Assembly: GCA_963734595.1 (NCBI GenBank)
Contig: CAVTHV010000018.1
Span: forward strand, 124,001 to 188,000
Source of the DNA: CAKKQX01 sp963734595
GTDB taxonomy: Bacteria; Pseudomonadota; Gammaproteobacteria; Burkholderiales; SG8-41
DNA: 64,000 nucleotides
Direction of reading: 5' to 3'
The notes beneath the pieces were generated by a model. It did no database searches. It was not told the DNA's origin and was given only the letters and a program-made list of their open reading frames with translations. Shown piece by piece: positions 27,729 to 38,421 of the stretch. A program made the position numbers and the translations under genes. Position 1 is the first letter of the stretch; the number at the start of each line of letters is the position of its first letter.

Positions 27729-29373
27729 CTACGGCCTGGCTTGCTCCGGGGCAACGATAATGCGGTTGCGGCCCATGTTTTTTGCCTCGTGCAGCGCGCG
27801 CGCGGCCGCCTCGAGCAACAGGTCTGGAGTGCTGAATTCGGGAAACGAGGCGATGCCGCAGCTGAAGGAGGTGGTGAATTCGCCCGCCACCGAGTGATGA
27901 CTTACCGTATTGAAGCTGGACCGGACGTCGTCCAGGATACCGAGCGCCCGCTCGGCCTTGGCGCCGATCAGCACGGCCATGAATTCCTCCCCCCCGTATC
28001 TGCCGATGATGTCGGTCGTGCGCAGCCGCTGTTGCAGCAGCCGCGCCAGACTTTTCAGCACGCTGTCGCCCGCGGGATGGCCGTGGGTTGCGTTTATCTT
28101 CTTGAGCTGGTCGATATTGAACAGCGCGACCGCCAGATCGCCCTTGTAGCGTTTGGCCCGGGCGACTTCGGCAGACAGATGTTCCTTGACGCGGTTATGG
28201 TTGAGAAGCCCGGTGAGGCTGTCGCGTACCATGTGCGAGCGCAGAATACGCCCGCGTCCGGCGCGGATCTGGGCCAAAGCGGCGAGATGGCTGGGCCGGA
28301 CCGGCTTCGCCAGAAAGTCATCTCCGCCATTCCTCATGGCCGCCAACTGGCGGCCACGATCGGTCTCCGCTGACAGAAACACGATCGGGGTGCCGAGAAA
28401 GGTTCCCTCCTGACGTATGACGGCGGCGAGTTCCACGCCGTTGCATTCCGGCATGTTGATATCCATCAGGATCAGGTCGGGCGCGAATTCCGCGAGCTTC
28501 GCCGTGACGGCCGTCGGGTCGGTGACGGTCAGGGTCCGGAATCCGGAGTGCTGCAGGTGAAGCGCATGGGCGGCCGCGTCAAGCTTGGAATCGTCGACGA
28601 TCAGAATCCGGTAGGGTTCTTCGGTCTGGGTCTTGGTCAGCTGGTCGAGGCAATCGACGAGGGCCGGGATAGCGACAGGTTTGGTGAAATAACCGCTGCA
28701 CCCCGCGCGAGCGGCGCCGAGGCGGGCGGCGAAGTCGTCGCGCACTGAAATGAAGACGAGCGGCGGCAGTTCCGGCACAAGACCGCGCAGCTGTTGCAGC
28801 GCGGTCGTGCCCAGCACATCGCCCTCGAACATGATGTCGATCAGGATCGCGGCAGGACGCTTCTGATTCAAGGCGGACTTCAATGCTTCCGGACCGCTGA
28901 ACGTCTGCACTTCATATCCGAAAATTCTGAGCTGCAACGAAGTGTTGAGGGCGAAGCGTTCATCATCGTCAACCAGATAGATCAGGTTCCGCGCCGCATC
29001 GGATGCCCTGGGGGGCAGGGTCAGCGGTTGCGGTTGCTCGGTCGCGGCGGTTTCTTTGAGCGTACCCAGAAGCTGGGTAACCTGCAGCAACTGCGCATTG
29101 GAGGGCGCGCCGGCCATCTCGATGAGCGCATTCGAGCCTGATTTCCGTTTCTCTTGAGGCGGAGCTCAGGTCGCCAAATCCGAATGTGCCGGCCGACCCT
29201 GTCAGGCTGTGCAGAAGCAGCCGCAACCGGCGCGCCGCCTCGCGGTTCCAGCCGTCCCTGGCAAGGCCGCGCCAGGCCGTGTCCAGCGCCTTGATTCGTT
29301 CCGGCAACTGCGCGCGGAAACTGTCGTGCAGTGCCTGCAACTGCTGGATTACCGATACGGCCGAGATGGTCAT
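27729..29373 (-). CDS. HPt-REC-REC-GGDEF hybrid response regulator/diguanylate cyclase (one frameshift)
   Basis: About 547 residues. Domains in order: an HPt domain with the phosphorylatable His (LLLHSLTGSAGTFGFG), a receiver (LIYLVDDDERFAL, ILIDIMF, GYFTKP), a second receiver (RILIVDDSKLDAAA, LILMDINMP, FLAKPV), and a GGDEF domain (RDSLTGLLNHNRVKEHL, RYGGEEFMAVL) with an intact active site. A shift near 29127 separates the HPt domain from the rest. It should make cyclic di-GMP under phosphorelay control. The start overlaps the upstream receiver gene by ATGA, so the two are cotranslated. Confidence 0.9.
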
Positions 29374-29780
29374 TGCCGGCCCTCCAGTATCTGCCGCAGC
29401 GTCGATGCCAGTGTCATGGGATTGAACGGTTTTGCAATCATGTCGAGTGCGCCGAGCGCTTTGAATTCGGCGACTTCGCGGGGCTGGACCTTGGCGGTCA
29501 TGAAAACTACGGGAGTGGTTGCGAACCCCGGCAGCTGACGCAGCGCTTTGAGCGTGGTGGGGCCATCCATGCCGGGCATCATCACGTCGAGCAGGATGCA
29601 GTCCGGATTGAATTCCCCGATGGTTTCCAGCGCTTCACGACCGGAGCTGCAGATCCTGACGGTGAACCCGCCAATGGTCTCGAGGGCGATTTTGGCAATG
29701 GCCTGGATGTCCGGCTCGTCTTCGACGTAGAGAATTTTTTTTTCATGCGGGTGCTCAGGCCGGAGTCTACGGGTAAACAT
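29370..29780 (-). CDS. Single-domain response regulator (CheY-like)
   Basis: 136 residues, a single receiver domain: acidic pocket ILYVEDEPDIQAIAK, phosphoacceptor CILLDVMMPGMDGP, and the conserved Lys in ALDMIAKPFNP. It has no output domain and ends with an ATGA overlap to the HPt-REC-REC-GGDEF gene, so it probably shuttles phosphate between the histidine kinase encoded upstream and that protein's HPt domain. Confidence 0.92.
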   Translation of the reverse strand: MFTRRLRPEHPHEKKILYVEDEPDIQAIAKIALETIGGFTVRICSSGREALETIGEFNPDCILLDVMMPGMDGPTTLKALRQLPGFATTPVVFMTAKVQPREVAEFKALGALDMIAKPFNPMTLASTLRQILEGRQ

Positions 29781-29864
29781 CGTGGTCGGGCAATAGGTTG
29801 ATCTTCAACGCACACGCGTCGCAACGTTCACCCCGCGCCAGGCGGATCGAGCCGGCGCGGATTC

Positions 29865-29882
29865 AATATAATGCATTGTATT
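29865..29882. promoter_or_regulatory. AT-rich 18-bp near-palindrome with TAATGCATTGT core
   Basis: AATATAATGCATTGTATT pairs with its own complement at all but one position per half. It lies 85 bases upstream of the receiver gene start, between it and the histidine kinase stop, followed by an AT-rich run. The 11-base core recurs at 8273-8283. An operator or promoter is possible. Confidence 0.4.
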
Positions 29883-29932
29883 TAAAATAATAATACGCAT
29901 TCGTAACGAGCCGCAGTGCCGCCGGGCAGCCG

Positions 29933-32484
29933 CTATTGCACCACAGTTTGCGGCGATGCGCCGGCTTGAGCGGCGGGCAGTTCGAAATAAAAGGTCGCGC
30001 CTTCGCCGGGGGTGGAATCGAAGCCGACGCGGCCCCCCATTTTTTCGATGATCACCTTGCAGATCGACAGCCCGAGGCCCGTGCCGCCTTTCTGGCGCGA
30101 GTCCGAGCTGTCGGCCTGTGCGAACCTGCCGAATATGCGGTTGCGAAATTCAGGCGGAATTCCCGGGCCGCGGTCCCGCACGGATACCCGCAGCATCGCC
30201 TCGCGGACTTCAGCCGTGATGTCGATCGCCTCGCCCACCGGGGAGAATTTCGCGGCGTTGGACATCAGGTTGGTGATGACCTGCAGCAGGCGGCTGGCAT
30301 CGGCATCGACCTGGACGGGCGGCACGGGTTGCAGCAACCGGAAGTGCACGCCGTGTTTGTCGGCATAGGCGGCGTTGAGATCGATCGCTTTCCCGAGGAA
30401 AGCCGGGATGTCGAGCCGCTCGATCTGGAATTGCATCTGCCCGGACTCGATTTTTTCGAGGTCGAGAATGTCGTTGATCAGGGTCGCCAGCCGCTCGCTG
30501 TTCTGGCAGGCCATGTCGAGGAACATCGCGGCTTCTTCCGGCAGTTTCGCGCTGCCTTCCTTCATCAGGCCGAGCGCGCCGACGATGGCGGTGAGCGGCG
30601 TGCGCAGTTCGTGGCTGACGGTGGCGATGAATTCGTTCTTGAGGCGCTCGATTTCCTTGCTGGCGGTGATGTCGGCGTTGGTGCCGGTGACGCGCAGTGC
30701 GTGGCCGGAGCCGTCCCGCTCCACCACCTTGGCGCGGCTCAGTATCCATTTCCATTCGCCGCGACGGTTCCTGACGCGATGTTCGACATCGTAGAACATC
30801 GCCTGGCCTTTCAGCACTGCGTAGAGTTCCTTTTGCAGGATGGGAATATCGTCGGGGTGCACGAGAGTTTGCAGTTCCGTGATGGTCGTCACCGTGGGCT
30901 GGTTGTCGCCGCCGAGCATTTCCTGCCAGCGCCCGCTCAGGTGGACCTGTGCCGGTGGCGAGGTCCCAGTCGAACAGCGCGAGATTGGATCCTTCGAGCG
31001 CCAGATCCAGCCGCTCGCGGCTGTCCTGCAGCGCTTCCAGGTTTTGCCGGCGCTCCGTGATGTCTTCCACGCTGCCGGTGTAGCCGAGCAGCCGGTTTTC
31101 CTCCCGGATCGGCGCGGCCTTGACGCTGGCCCAGATCACGCTGCCGTCCGGGCGCAGAAAACGATACTGGGCGCCGGCGATAAGGTTTCCCGCCGCGCGT
31201 GGCGCTTTCCCACTCGTTCAATACCTGGGTCCGGTCGTCGGGGTGGATCGACCGTAGCCAGCCGCTGCCCATCGCTTCCGCCGCGGACAACCCGGAGAGC
31301 GTTTCGTACATGCGGTTGACGTAGATGCAGCGCCCGGCGGCGTCGGTGCGGAAGATGCCGAGCGGGGAGGCGTCGTTCATGGCCTGGGCTTCGGCCTGCC
31401 GCGCCCGCACTTCGGCGGTCATGTCGCGGGCGAGCCGCAATGCCCGCACCCGGGTTGTCCACAGCGACCAGATCACTGCAAAGAACAGCAGATCGATCGT
31501 GATGCCGCCGAACAACACCAGGCTCGGTTTGTCGCGGTCTATCGTGGCCTCGAACTGCGGCAGCGAGTCCATGCGCAGCGTCCAGGGATGACCGTGGAAC
31601 AGGATCGTTGCGGTCGTCGTGAACAGGGGTGCCGCCCGTTGCCGGTCAGCGGGCGTGCCCCGCGCGCCGTCGTAGAGTAACGCCGCTTTCCCGCTGCCGT
31701 CGCCGTCGTATATGGTCAGGGCGATTTGCCGCTCCGGGCCCAGTATGCCGCGGATCAGATTATTCATGCGGAATATGCCATAGACGTAGCCAACGAGGGC
31801 GCTGCGGCGCTGTTCGAGCGTCACCAGTTCCCGGCCTGTCTGGTATATCGGCACGTACATCAGGAAGCCGGCCTGCATATTTTCACCCGATTCCTGAACG
31901 GGCGTGACCTTGCCGGAGATCGCCGTATCGCCGGTGTCGCGCGCCCGGTCCATCGCGGCGCGCCGCACCGGCTCGGAATACATGTCGTAACCCAATGCGC
32001 GCAGATTGCGGCCGCTGAAAGGCTCGATATAGACGATGGGCGTGTACTCGGCGCGTTGCCCCTCGGGGAGGATCGCATATCCGGGGAACCCTTCCGCGTG
32101 CAACGCCCTGATGTGCGCCGCCTTGTCCTGCGGCAGGATGCGTTTCGCGTAGCCGAGACCCTGTGTGCCGGGATAATAAGTATCGATCTTCAGGCTTTCG
32201 ACATAGGTGCGCCATTCGTCGCGGTCGAGTGACCTCGATGCGGCGAACAGGCCGCTCGCCCCGCGCAGGGCCTGCTCGTATCCGAGGAGGCGGCCCTCGA
32301 TCGTTTTCGTCATCTGGTTCGCCTGGAACTCGAAGCGGACGCGCGCGTCGCGCGTTGCGTCCCCGACGGCCGCGCGCCACGCGGTGACCGTCACGACGAC
32401 AGGCAGCAGCACCGCGAGGATGACCGCAAGGACGTTATAGAACCGGCCCAGCCTGGAAAGGAGGGCGATCACGCGGTTTAACAT
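29933..32484 (-). CDS. CHASE-PAS-PAS sensor histidine kinase (two frameshifts)
   Basis: About 850 residues. A transmembrane helix (NVLAVILAVLLPVVVTVTAW) leads into a periplasmic CHASE domain (DEWRTYVESLKIDTYYPGTQ, GLGYAKRILP), a second transmembrane helix (LVLFGGITIDLLFFAVIWSL), two PAS domains (MNDASPLGIFRTDAAGRCIY; the second near VHPDDIPILQKELYAVLKG), a HisKA domain (FIATVSHELRTPLTAIVGAL) and an HATPase (ITNLMSNAAKFSP, VRDRGPGIPPEFRNRIF, GGTGLGLSICKVI). Shifts near 31190 and 30955 must be corrected. It is an inner-membrane sensor of a small extracellular ligand and likely heads a phosphorelay with the adjacent receivers. Confidence 0.92.
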
Positions 32485-32550
32485 GACGATGGCAGAGCGC
32501 GGGGTTGTTGCGGAGAAATCAGGATTTGCCCTGCCGGCTCGAGGTGCGCG

Positions 32551-32942
32551 TCAGGAACCGTGTTGCACCAATTGCCTGATGCGCGCACGCAGATCGTCGG
32601 GCTTGAACGGTTTGAAAATATAGTCACTGGCGCCGGCATCGCGCGCGCGCGCGACGTCTTTATCCTGCGATTTCGCGGTCAGCATCAGAATCGGCACGTC
32701 TTTCCACGTGGCTTGCTTGCGCATCAGGCCAAGCAGCTGGAAACCATCGATGTCGGGCAGCATCACGTCGAGCGTCACCAGCGCCGGCGGCGCGAGGTTT
32801 GCACCAGGCGCTGGGCGCTGCGGCCGTCACGCGCCAGCTTCACCTCAAAGCCTTCGCGTTCCAGGATGAACCGCAACAGGTAGGCGATCTGATCGTCGTC
32901 CTCGACAACCAGGGCCATCGGCTTTGCGCCCGCGTGCTCCAT
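32551..32942 (-). CDS. Single-domain response regulator (one frameshift)
   Basis: About 130 residues, one receiver domain: MALVVEDDDQIAYLLRFILE, phosphoacceptor VTLDVMLPDIDGFQLL, and the Lys region SDYIFKPFKPDDL. A shift near 32795, in CGCCGCCGG, separates the two halves. The start MEHAGAKPMALV at 32942 is the first Met with the full fold. It lies 66 bases upstream of the histidine kinase in the same direction, so it is probably its first partner. Confidence 0.85.
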
Positions 32943-33080
32943 TTCGGTGCCTTCGGTGCCGCGTCAAAAGCTGCAGCAACTCGATTTCTCAGGCCGTAGC
33001 TTAACAGAAACCGGCATTTGCCCGGGCTGCGCGCCATGGGTACGGGCATGCCGGGCTGCTGACCGCTCAGGGAGCCGCTA

Positions 33081-33123
33081 TGCACTGGAGGCCTGTTGCA
33101 CCAACTTCAGGCGGCGATGCACC
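33081..33123. promoter_or_regulatory. Three TGCAC half-sites, putative NtrC enhancer of nasA
   Basis: TGCACT at 33081, TGCACC at 33097 and TGCACC at 33118 are the left half of the NtrC consensus TGCACC-N5-GGTGCA. They lie 90-130 bases upstream of the sigma-54-like promoter, the usual enhancer distance, with an AT-rich stretch (33140-33186) between that could bend. No full dyad is present, so confidence is limited. Confidence 0.4.
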
Positions 33124-33186
33124 GCCGGCAGGCACGGCTGCGTGGGGCATATACTTTATTACGTTGTTTTTGATTGAAATTTTCTC

Positions 33187-33202
33187 TGGCATGGCGGTTG
33201 CT
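33187..33202 (+). promoter_or_regulatory. Sigma-54-type promoter before nasA
   Basis: TGGCATGGCGGTTGCT fits the sigma-54 consensus TGGCAC-N5-TTGCW with one mismatch and correct GG-to-GC spacing. Counting -12 from the C of GC puts +1 at about 33213, directly before the nasA start codon. Confidence 0.6.
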
Positions 33203-33213
33203 TTGAACAGGGC

Positions 33214-35940
33214 ATGAATGAAACACAATCGACATGCTGCTATTGCGGCGTCGGCTGCGGTGTGATGATCGCCGCCGAAGGCGGGGCGATCACGGGCGTG
33301 CGCGGCGACCCCGCGCACCCGGCCAACTTCGGACGGTTGTGCACCAAGGGCGCGACGCTTCATCTTAGTGCGCGCCACGACCTGCGCGCGCTTTATCCCG
33401 AGCTGCGGACGGAGCGCGGCGCCTGCGCCGGCGCGCCAGCTGGGACGAGGCGCTCGAACATTGCGCGCAGCGCTTTGCGGACACCATCGCGGCACACGGT
33501 CCGGACAGCGTGGCGTTTTACATCTCCGGGCAGCTGCTGACCGAGGATTACTATGTTTTCAACAAGCTCGCCAAGGGGCTGATCGGCACCAACAACGTCG
33601 ACACCAATTCACGGCTGTGCATGTCCTCGGCGGCCGCCGGCTACAAGCTCTCGCTGGGCGCCGACGCGCCGCCGGCGTGCTACGACGATATCGGGCTTGC
33701 CGAATGCATGTTCATCGCCGGTTCGAATACCGCATTTGCGCACCCGATCGTGTACCGGCGCATCGAAGAGGCCAGGGCGCGTAACCCCGCTCTCAGGATC
33801 ATCGTGGTCGATCCGCGCCGCACCGCGACCGCGGCCGAAGCCGATCTGCATCTGCCGCTGCTGCCGGGCACCGATATCGCGCTGTATAACGCCATGCTGC
33901 ACGTGATGCTGTGGGAAGGCTGGCTGGCCGATGCTTTCATCCGCGACCATACTGCGGGGTTCGGCGCACTGAAGCAGACGCTGCGCGACTATACGCCGGA
34001 GATGGCAGCCCAGACGTGCGGCATCAGCGCGGCCGACATCGTGACCGCCGCACGCTGGTTTGCGAAGTCGAAGGCGACGCTGTCGCTGTATTGCCAGGGA
34101 CTCAACCAGTCGAGCCATGGCACGCACAACAACTGTGCCCTGATCAACCTGCACCTCGCGACCGGTCAGATCGGAAAACCGGGCGCAGGACCGTTCTCGC
34201 TCACCGGCCAGCCCAATGCGATGGGTGGACGCGAAGTCGGCGGCATGGCAAACCTGCTTGTCCGCGCATCGCGATCTCGCCAACCCCGGACACCGTGCCG
34301 AAGTCGCGCGCCTGTGGGGTATCGAGGACGTTCCCGCGGTTCCGGGGAAAACGGCGGTGGAACTGTTCCACGCCATGAAAGCGGGCACCGTCCGCGCGGT
34401 GTGGATCGCGTGCACCAACCCCGCGCATTCGCTGCCGGACCAGGCTTTGGTTCGCGCTGCGCTCGAAAATGCGGAATTCGTCGTGGTGCAGGATGCTTAT
34501 CGCAACACCGATACCGCGGCGTTTGCCGACGTGCTGCTGCCGGCTTCTTCGTGGGGCGAGAAGGAGGGTACCGTCACCAACTCCGAGCGGCGTATTTCGC
34601 GCGTGCGCGCCGCCGTGCCCGCGCCGGGTGAAGCGCGCGCCGACTGGGAAATTGCGGTCGACTTCGCACGCCGGCTCGGCGCACGGCTCGATCATCCGCA
34701 TGTGGCACGCCTTTTTCCTTACGCGACTGCGGAAGAAATTTTCAACGAGCATCGCGAAACGACGCGCAGCCGCGATCTCGACATCACGGGGCTTTCCTAT
34801 GCCCTGCTGGAAAGCGCGGGCCCGCAGCAATGGCCGTACCCGGAGGGCGCGTCAGGCGGACGCGCGCGGCTCTACGAAGACGGGGTTTTCGTTACCGCCG
34901 ACGGACGCGCGCGCTTCATCGACACCCGTCACCGTGGCCTGGCGGAGAAAACTGATGCGCGTTATCCGTTGCATCTCACCACCGGACGGTTGCGCGACCA
35001 GTGGCACGGCATGAGCCGCAGCGGAACGGTTGCGCGCTTGTGGGAACACAGCGGTGAGCCGACGCTCGCCATGCATCCGGATGACGTGGCGCGGCGCGGA
35101 CTCGCAGACGGGGCGCTGGCACGCGTGACCAGCCGGCGCGGTGAACTCGTGGTGCGGGTTGCCGCGAGCAGCGAAATGCGGCCGGCACAAACCTTCATGG
35201 CGATGCACTGGGGCGGCCGGTTCATGGCCGGCGCGGGGGCCAATGCGCTGACGCTCGACACGTGCGATCCGCTGTCGAAGCAACCGGAACTCAAGCACGC
35301 CACGGTGCGCGTCGAGCCGGTTGCCCTGCCGTGGGAAATGGTGATGATGGCGAAGTTCGATGGGGGTGATCTGGCCATGCTCGATGTGCTGCAGCCGTGG
35401 CTTGCGCGCTTCCCGTATGCCGCGCTCGGATTGTTCGGCAGGGAGAACGGCTTTGTTTCATTGCGCGTCGCGGACCGCACGCCGGCAGCCCCGGAGACCA
35501 TTGCCGCCCTCGATACCCTGTTCGGCCTCGCCGCCGAAGATTGCGCGATGGAGTATCGGGACGCGCGGCGCGGCATCGCCAAGCGCGTGCAGATCAGGGA
35601 CGGCAAACTGACCGCAGTGAGACTGGGCGGCGAAACCGCCGCGCGCGAATGGCTGAAGGAAGTGATGGCGAACGGGGCTGAAACCGCCGCGGTCCGGCGC
35701 TGGATGCTGGCGCCGCTCGTCGTGCCGCCGGCGGATTACGGCGCGCGGGGGCATATCGTGTGCAGTTGTCTGGGTGTGGGCGAGCGTGAAATCCGGGAGC
35801 GGCTGGCCGCCGGTGCTGCGCTCGAGGCAGTGCAGGGCGAACTTGGGTGCGGTACCCAATGCGGATCCTGCCTGCCCGAACTGCGGCGCTCTGTGCGCGG
35901 TCGCCGCGCCATCGGCAGAGGCGGCGGCTTGAAACGATGA
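33214..35940 (+). CDS. nasA: Assimilatory nitrate reductase catalytic subunit with C-terminal [2Fe-2S] BFD domain (two frameshifts)
   Basis: About 908 residues. The N-terminal [4Fe-4S] motif is STCCYCGVGCGV to RLCTKG; the Mo-bis-MGD domains follow (GTNNVDTNSRLCMSSAAAGY, LYCQGLNQSSHGTHNNCALI, TNPAHSLPDQALVRAALENA, PLHLTTGRLRDQWHGMSRSG). The C terminus is a BFD-like [2Fe-2S] domain (VCSCLGVGEREIRERL, GCGTQCGSCLPELR). Frameshifts near 33427 and 34258 must be corrected. It reduces nitrate to nitrite in the cytoplasm for assimilation. The stop overlaps the next start by ATGA. It leads an operon nasA-ybiB-cobA-nasT. Confidence 0.93.
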
Positions 35941-36911
35941 ATTACGCCAATATCCTCAAGGAAATCGGGCGCGGCGCGCACGGCGCACGCGACTTGTCGA
36001 CGTCAGACGCCGAACAGCTTTATGCGGCCATGCTCGACGGCGGCGTGCCCGAACTCGAACTCGGCGCCATCCTGCTGGCGCTGCGCGTCAAGACGGAATC
36101 GGTGCCGGAACTGATCGGCTTCTACAATGCCATGTGCGCGCGACTCTACCGTCTCGAGGCCCCGGCCGGCAAACCGCGGCCGCTGGTGATCCCGAGTTAC
36201 AACGGCACCCGCAAACAGCCCAACCTGATGCCGCTGGTGGCGCTTTTGCTCGAGCGCTTCGGCGTGCCGGTGCTGATGCACGGCACCCTCGACGGCGGCG
36301 GGCGCAGTGCCAGCGCCTACGTGCTGCGCGAACTCGGCGTGATGCCATGCGCGACACTCGGCCAGGCGCAGCAGGCGCTCGACGCCGGGCATTTCGCCTT
36401 TGTGCCGACCGCCGTGCTGTCGCCGGGACTGGCCGACCTGCTCGCGCTCAAGAGCCGCCTCGGATTGCGCAACAGCGCGCACACGATCGCCAAGCTCATC
36501 GATCCGTTCGGCGGGGCCGGCGTGCGGCTCACTGCCGTAACCCATCCCGATTACCTGCTCAGGTTGCGCGAGTTTTTTCTCGCCACCGGCGAGAGCGCCC
36601 TGCTGATGCGCGGCACCGAGGGCGAGGCGTTCGCCAATCCGCGCAAGCGGCCACGCATCGAGATGTTCGACGCGGGCGAGTGCACGGTGTTGTTCGAGGA
36701 GGAGCACATGATGGCCGCGGCGGGAACGGCTGAAGCCGACATCAAGGCGACTGCGGCCTGGACGCTCAAGGCGCTCAAGGGCGAGGTGGCGTTGCCGCTG
36801 CCCATCGTCAACCAGCTCGCGTGCTGTCTCTACGCCACGCGCTACGCCGCCGATTTCAACCAGGCCAAAGCCATCGTGGCGCTCGAGACCTGCAATGTGG
36901 CGGCCGCGTGA
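35937..36911 (+). CDS. ybiB: YbiB-type glycosyltransferase-fold DNA-binding protein
   Basis: 324 residues of the anthranilate phosphoribosyltransferase fold but in the YbiB branch: YAAMLDGGVPELELGAILLA, SYNGTRKQPNLMPLVALLLE, GTLDGGGRSASAYVLRELGV, and the late basic stretch ANPRKRPRIEMFDAGE. YbiB of E. coli binds DNA and is a LexA-regulated protein without TrpD activity. Here it is coupled to nasA by ATGA and lies just before cobA. The association with nitrate assimilation genes is known in betaproteobacteria; its role there is unclear. Confidence 0.85.
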   Translation: MNYANILKEIGRGAHGARDLSTSDAEQLYAAMLDGGVPELELGAILLALRVKTESVPELIGFYNAMCARLYRLEAPAGKPRPLVIPSYNGTRKQPNLMPLVALLLERFGVPVLMHGTLDGGGRSASAYVLRELGVMPCATLGQAQQALDAGHFAFVPTAVLSPGLADLLALKSRLGLRNSAHTIAKLIDPFGGAGVRLTAVTHPDYLLRLREFFLATGESALLMRGTEGEAFANPRKRPRIEMFDAGECTVLFEEEHMMAAAGTAEADIKATAAWTLKALKGEVALPLPIVNQLACCLYATRYAADFNQAKAIVALETCNVAAA

Positions 36912-36918
36912 TGTCGCC

Positions 36919-37674
36919 ATGAGCCGCGGAAAAGCATTTCTGATCGGCGCCGGGCCGGGTGACCCGGAGCTGCTGACGCTGAAGGCGGTGCGCGCGCTGG
37001 GCGCCGCCGATGTCGTGCTGGTGGACGACCTGGTGAATCGCGACGTGTTGCAGTTCGCGCAGCCACACGCACGCGTAATCGAAACAGGCAAACGCGGCGG
37101 CTGTCGTTCCACGCCGCAGGCCTTCATCGAGAAGCTCATGGTGCGGTTCGCGCGCCGCGGTCTCGTCGTGGCGCGGCTCAAGGGCGGCGATCCGTTCGTA
37201 TTCGGCCGCGGCGGGGAAGAACTCGCTGCGCTGCGCGATGCCGGCGTCGATGTCGAGGTGATCTGCGGCATCACGTCGGGAATCGGCGCCGCCGCGACGC
37301 TCGGCATCCCGGTCACGCATCGTGATTGCACCCACGGCGTCACGTTCATCACCGGGCACACGCGTGCCGGCAAGGACGTCAACTGGGCTGCGCTCGCCGC
37401 GGGCGGCACCACGCTCGTGATCTATATGGGGATGGCGCGGCTCGCCGATATCGTTGCGCAATTGCAAAGCGCGGGCATGCCCGCGCTCACCCCGGCGGCG
37501 GTAATCGAGCACGGCACGCTGCCGTCGCAGCGCAGCCTGATCACGACGCTCGCGGCGCTGCCGCGCGCAGTCATCGAGCACGGACTCGGCAGCCCCGCAA
37601 TCGTGGTGATCGGCGAGGTCGTAAACCATGCGCAGCCTGCGACCCTGGGCATGCTCGCATCGCGGGCGGCGTGA
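36919..37674 (+). CDS. cobA: Uroporphyrinogen-III C-methyltransferase
   Basis: 251 residues of the SUMT family: KAFLIGAGPGDPELLTLKAV, VDDLVNRDVLQFAQPHARVI, ARLKGGDPFVFGRGGEELAA and the SAM-binding region GVTFITGHTRAGKDVNW. It methylates uroporphyrinogen III twice to precorrin-2, the first step to siroheme, the cofactor of NirB. The start at 36919 is seven bases after the ybiB stop. It lacks the CysG N-terminal oxidase/chelatase domains; a CbiX/SirB-type chelatase is encoded at 45837. Confidence 0.93.
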   Translation: MSRGKAFLIGAGPGDPELLTLKAVRALGAADVVLVDDLVNRDVLQFAQPHARVIETGKRGGCRSTPQAFIEKLMVRFARRGLVVARLKGGDPFVFGRGGEELAALRDAGVDVEVICGITSGIGAAATLGIPVTHRDCTHGVTFITGHTRAGKDVNWAALAAGGTTLVIYMGMARLADIVAQLQSAGMPALTPAAVIEHGTLPSQRSLITTLAALPRAVIEHGLGSPAIVVIGEVVNHAQPATLGMLASRAA

Positions 37675-37702
37675 GGCGAGTTGAAACGGACAGGCGATCA
37701 TC

Positions 37703-38281
37703 ATGCTTAAAGTAATGTTGGTGGACGATACCCTGGAGCGCGTGCAAACGTTGCGGCTGGCGCTGGCACAGGCTGGCTACGAGGTGATCGAGCATGTGGG
37801 CTCGACCGTCGATCTGCATCGCCGCGTCGCGGAGATCAAGCCCGACGTGATCATCATCGACACCGATTCCCCGGACCGCGATACCCTCGAAAATCTGTGC
37901 GTGATCAGCCGCGACGAGCCGCGGCCGGTGGTGATGTTTGCGCACGACGGCGACAGCGCAAAGATCCGCGAAGCGGTGCGCGCCGGGGTCAGCGCCTACG
38001 TCGTCGACGGACTGGCGCTGGAGCGCGTAAAGCCCATCATCGACGTCGCCATTGCACGCTTCGAACAATTCCAGGCGCTGCGGCAGGAACTGGCGCAAAA
38101 CGAGGAAAAGCTCGCCGAACGCAAAGTGGTGGAGCGCGCCAAAGGCATCCTGATGAAAGGCCGCAACCTGTCGGAAGACGAAGCCTATCGCGCGTTGCGC
38201 CAGCAGGCGATGGATAACAACACACGGCTTGGCGATGTCGCGCGCCAGGTGATTGCGCTGGCCGGCCTGCTGTCGGCCTGA
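37703..38281 (+). CDS. nasT: NasT-type ANTAR antitermination regulator
   Basis: 192 residues: a receiver-like domain (MLKVMLVDDTLERVQTLRLA, VIIIDTDSPDRDTLENL) whose usual Lys position reads YVVDGL, followed by a coiled-coil and a C-terminal ANTAR RNA-binding domain (RKVVERAKGILMKGRNLSED, EAYRALRQQAMDNNTRLGDV). ANTAR proteins bind paired hexaloop hairpins and prevent terminator formation. The leader immediately downstream, before nrtA, contains such a hairpin overlapping a terminator. In known systems NasS holds NasT until nitrate binds; no nasS is seen in this window. Confidence 0.92.
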   Translation: MLKVMLVDDTLERVQTLRLALAQAGYEVIEHVGSTVDLHRRVAEIKPDVIIIDTDSPDRDTLENLCVISRDEPRPVVMFAHDGDSAKIREAVRAGVSAYVVDGLALERVKPIIDVAIARFEQFQALRQELAQNEEKLAERKVVERAKGILMKGRNLSEDEAYRALRQQAMDNNTRLGDVARQVIALAGLLSA

Positions 38282-38316
38282 CCGCGCACCCGTTTCGGCG
38301 CATATCCTCGCTTTTG

Positions 38317-38333
38317 TGCACCGCAAAAGTGCG
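38317..38333. promoter_or_regulatory. NtrC-type binding site upstream of nrtA
   Basis: TGCACCGCAAAAGTGCG has the NtrC core GCAC-N7-GTGC and matches most of TGCACC-N5-GGTGCA. It lies about 115 bases upstream of the predicted nrtA transcription start, the normal enhancer range, with AT-rich DNA between. Confidence 0.55.
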
Positions 38334-38421
38334 GTTTATAGCGGGATGGCCAAGCGAGATTTCCCCGAGATAATAACAGAATATCATTTATATTCAATGG
38401 ACTATGAAATTTATCGAGATG

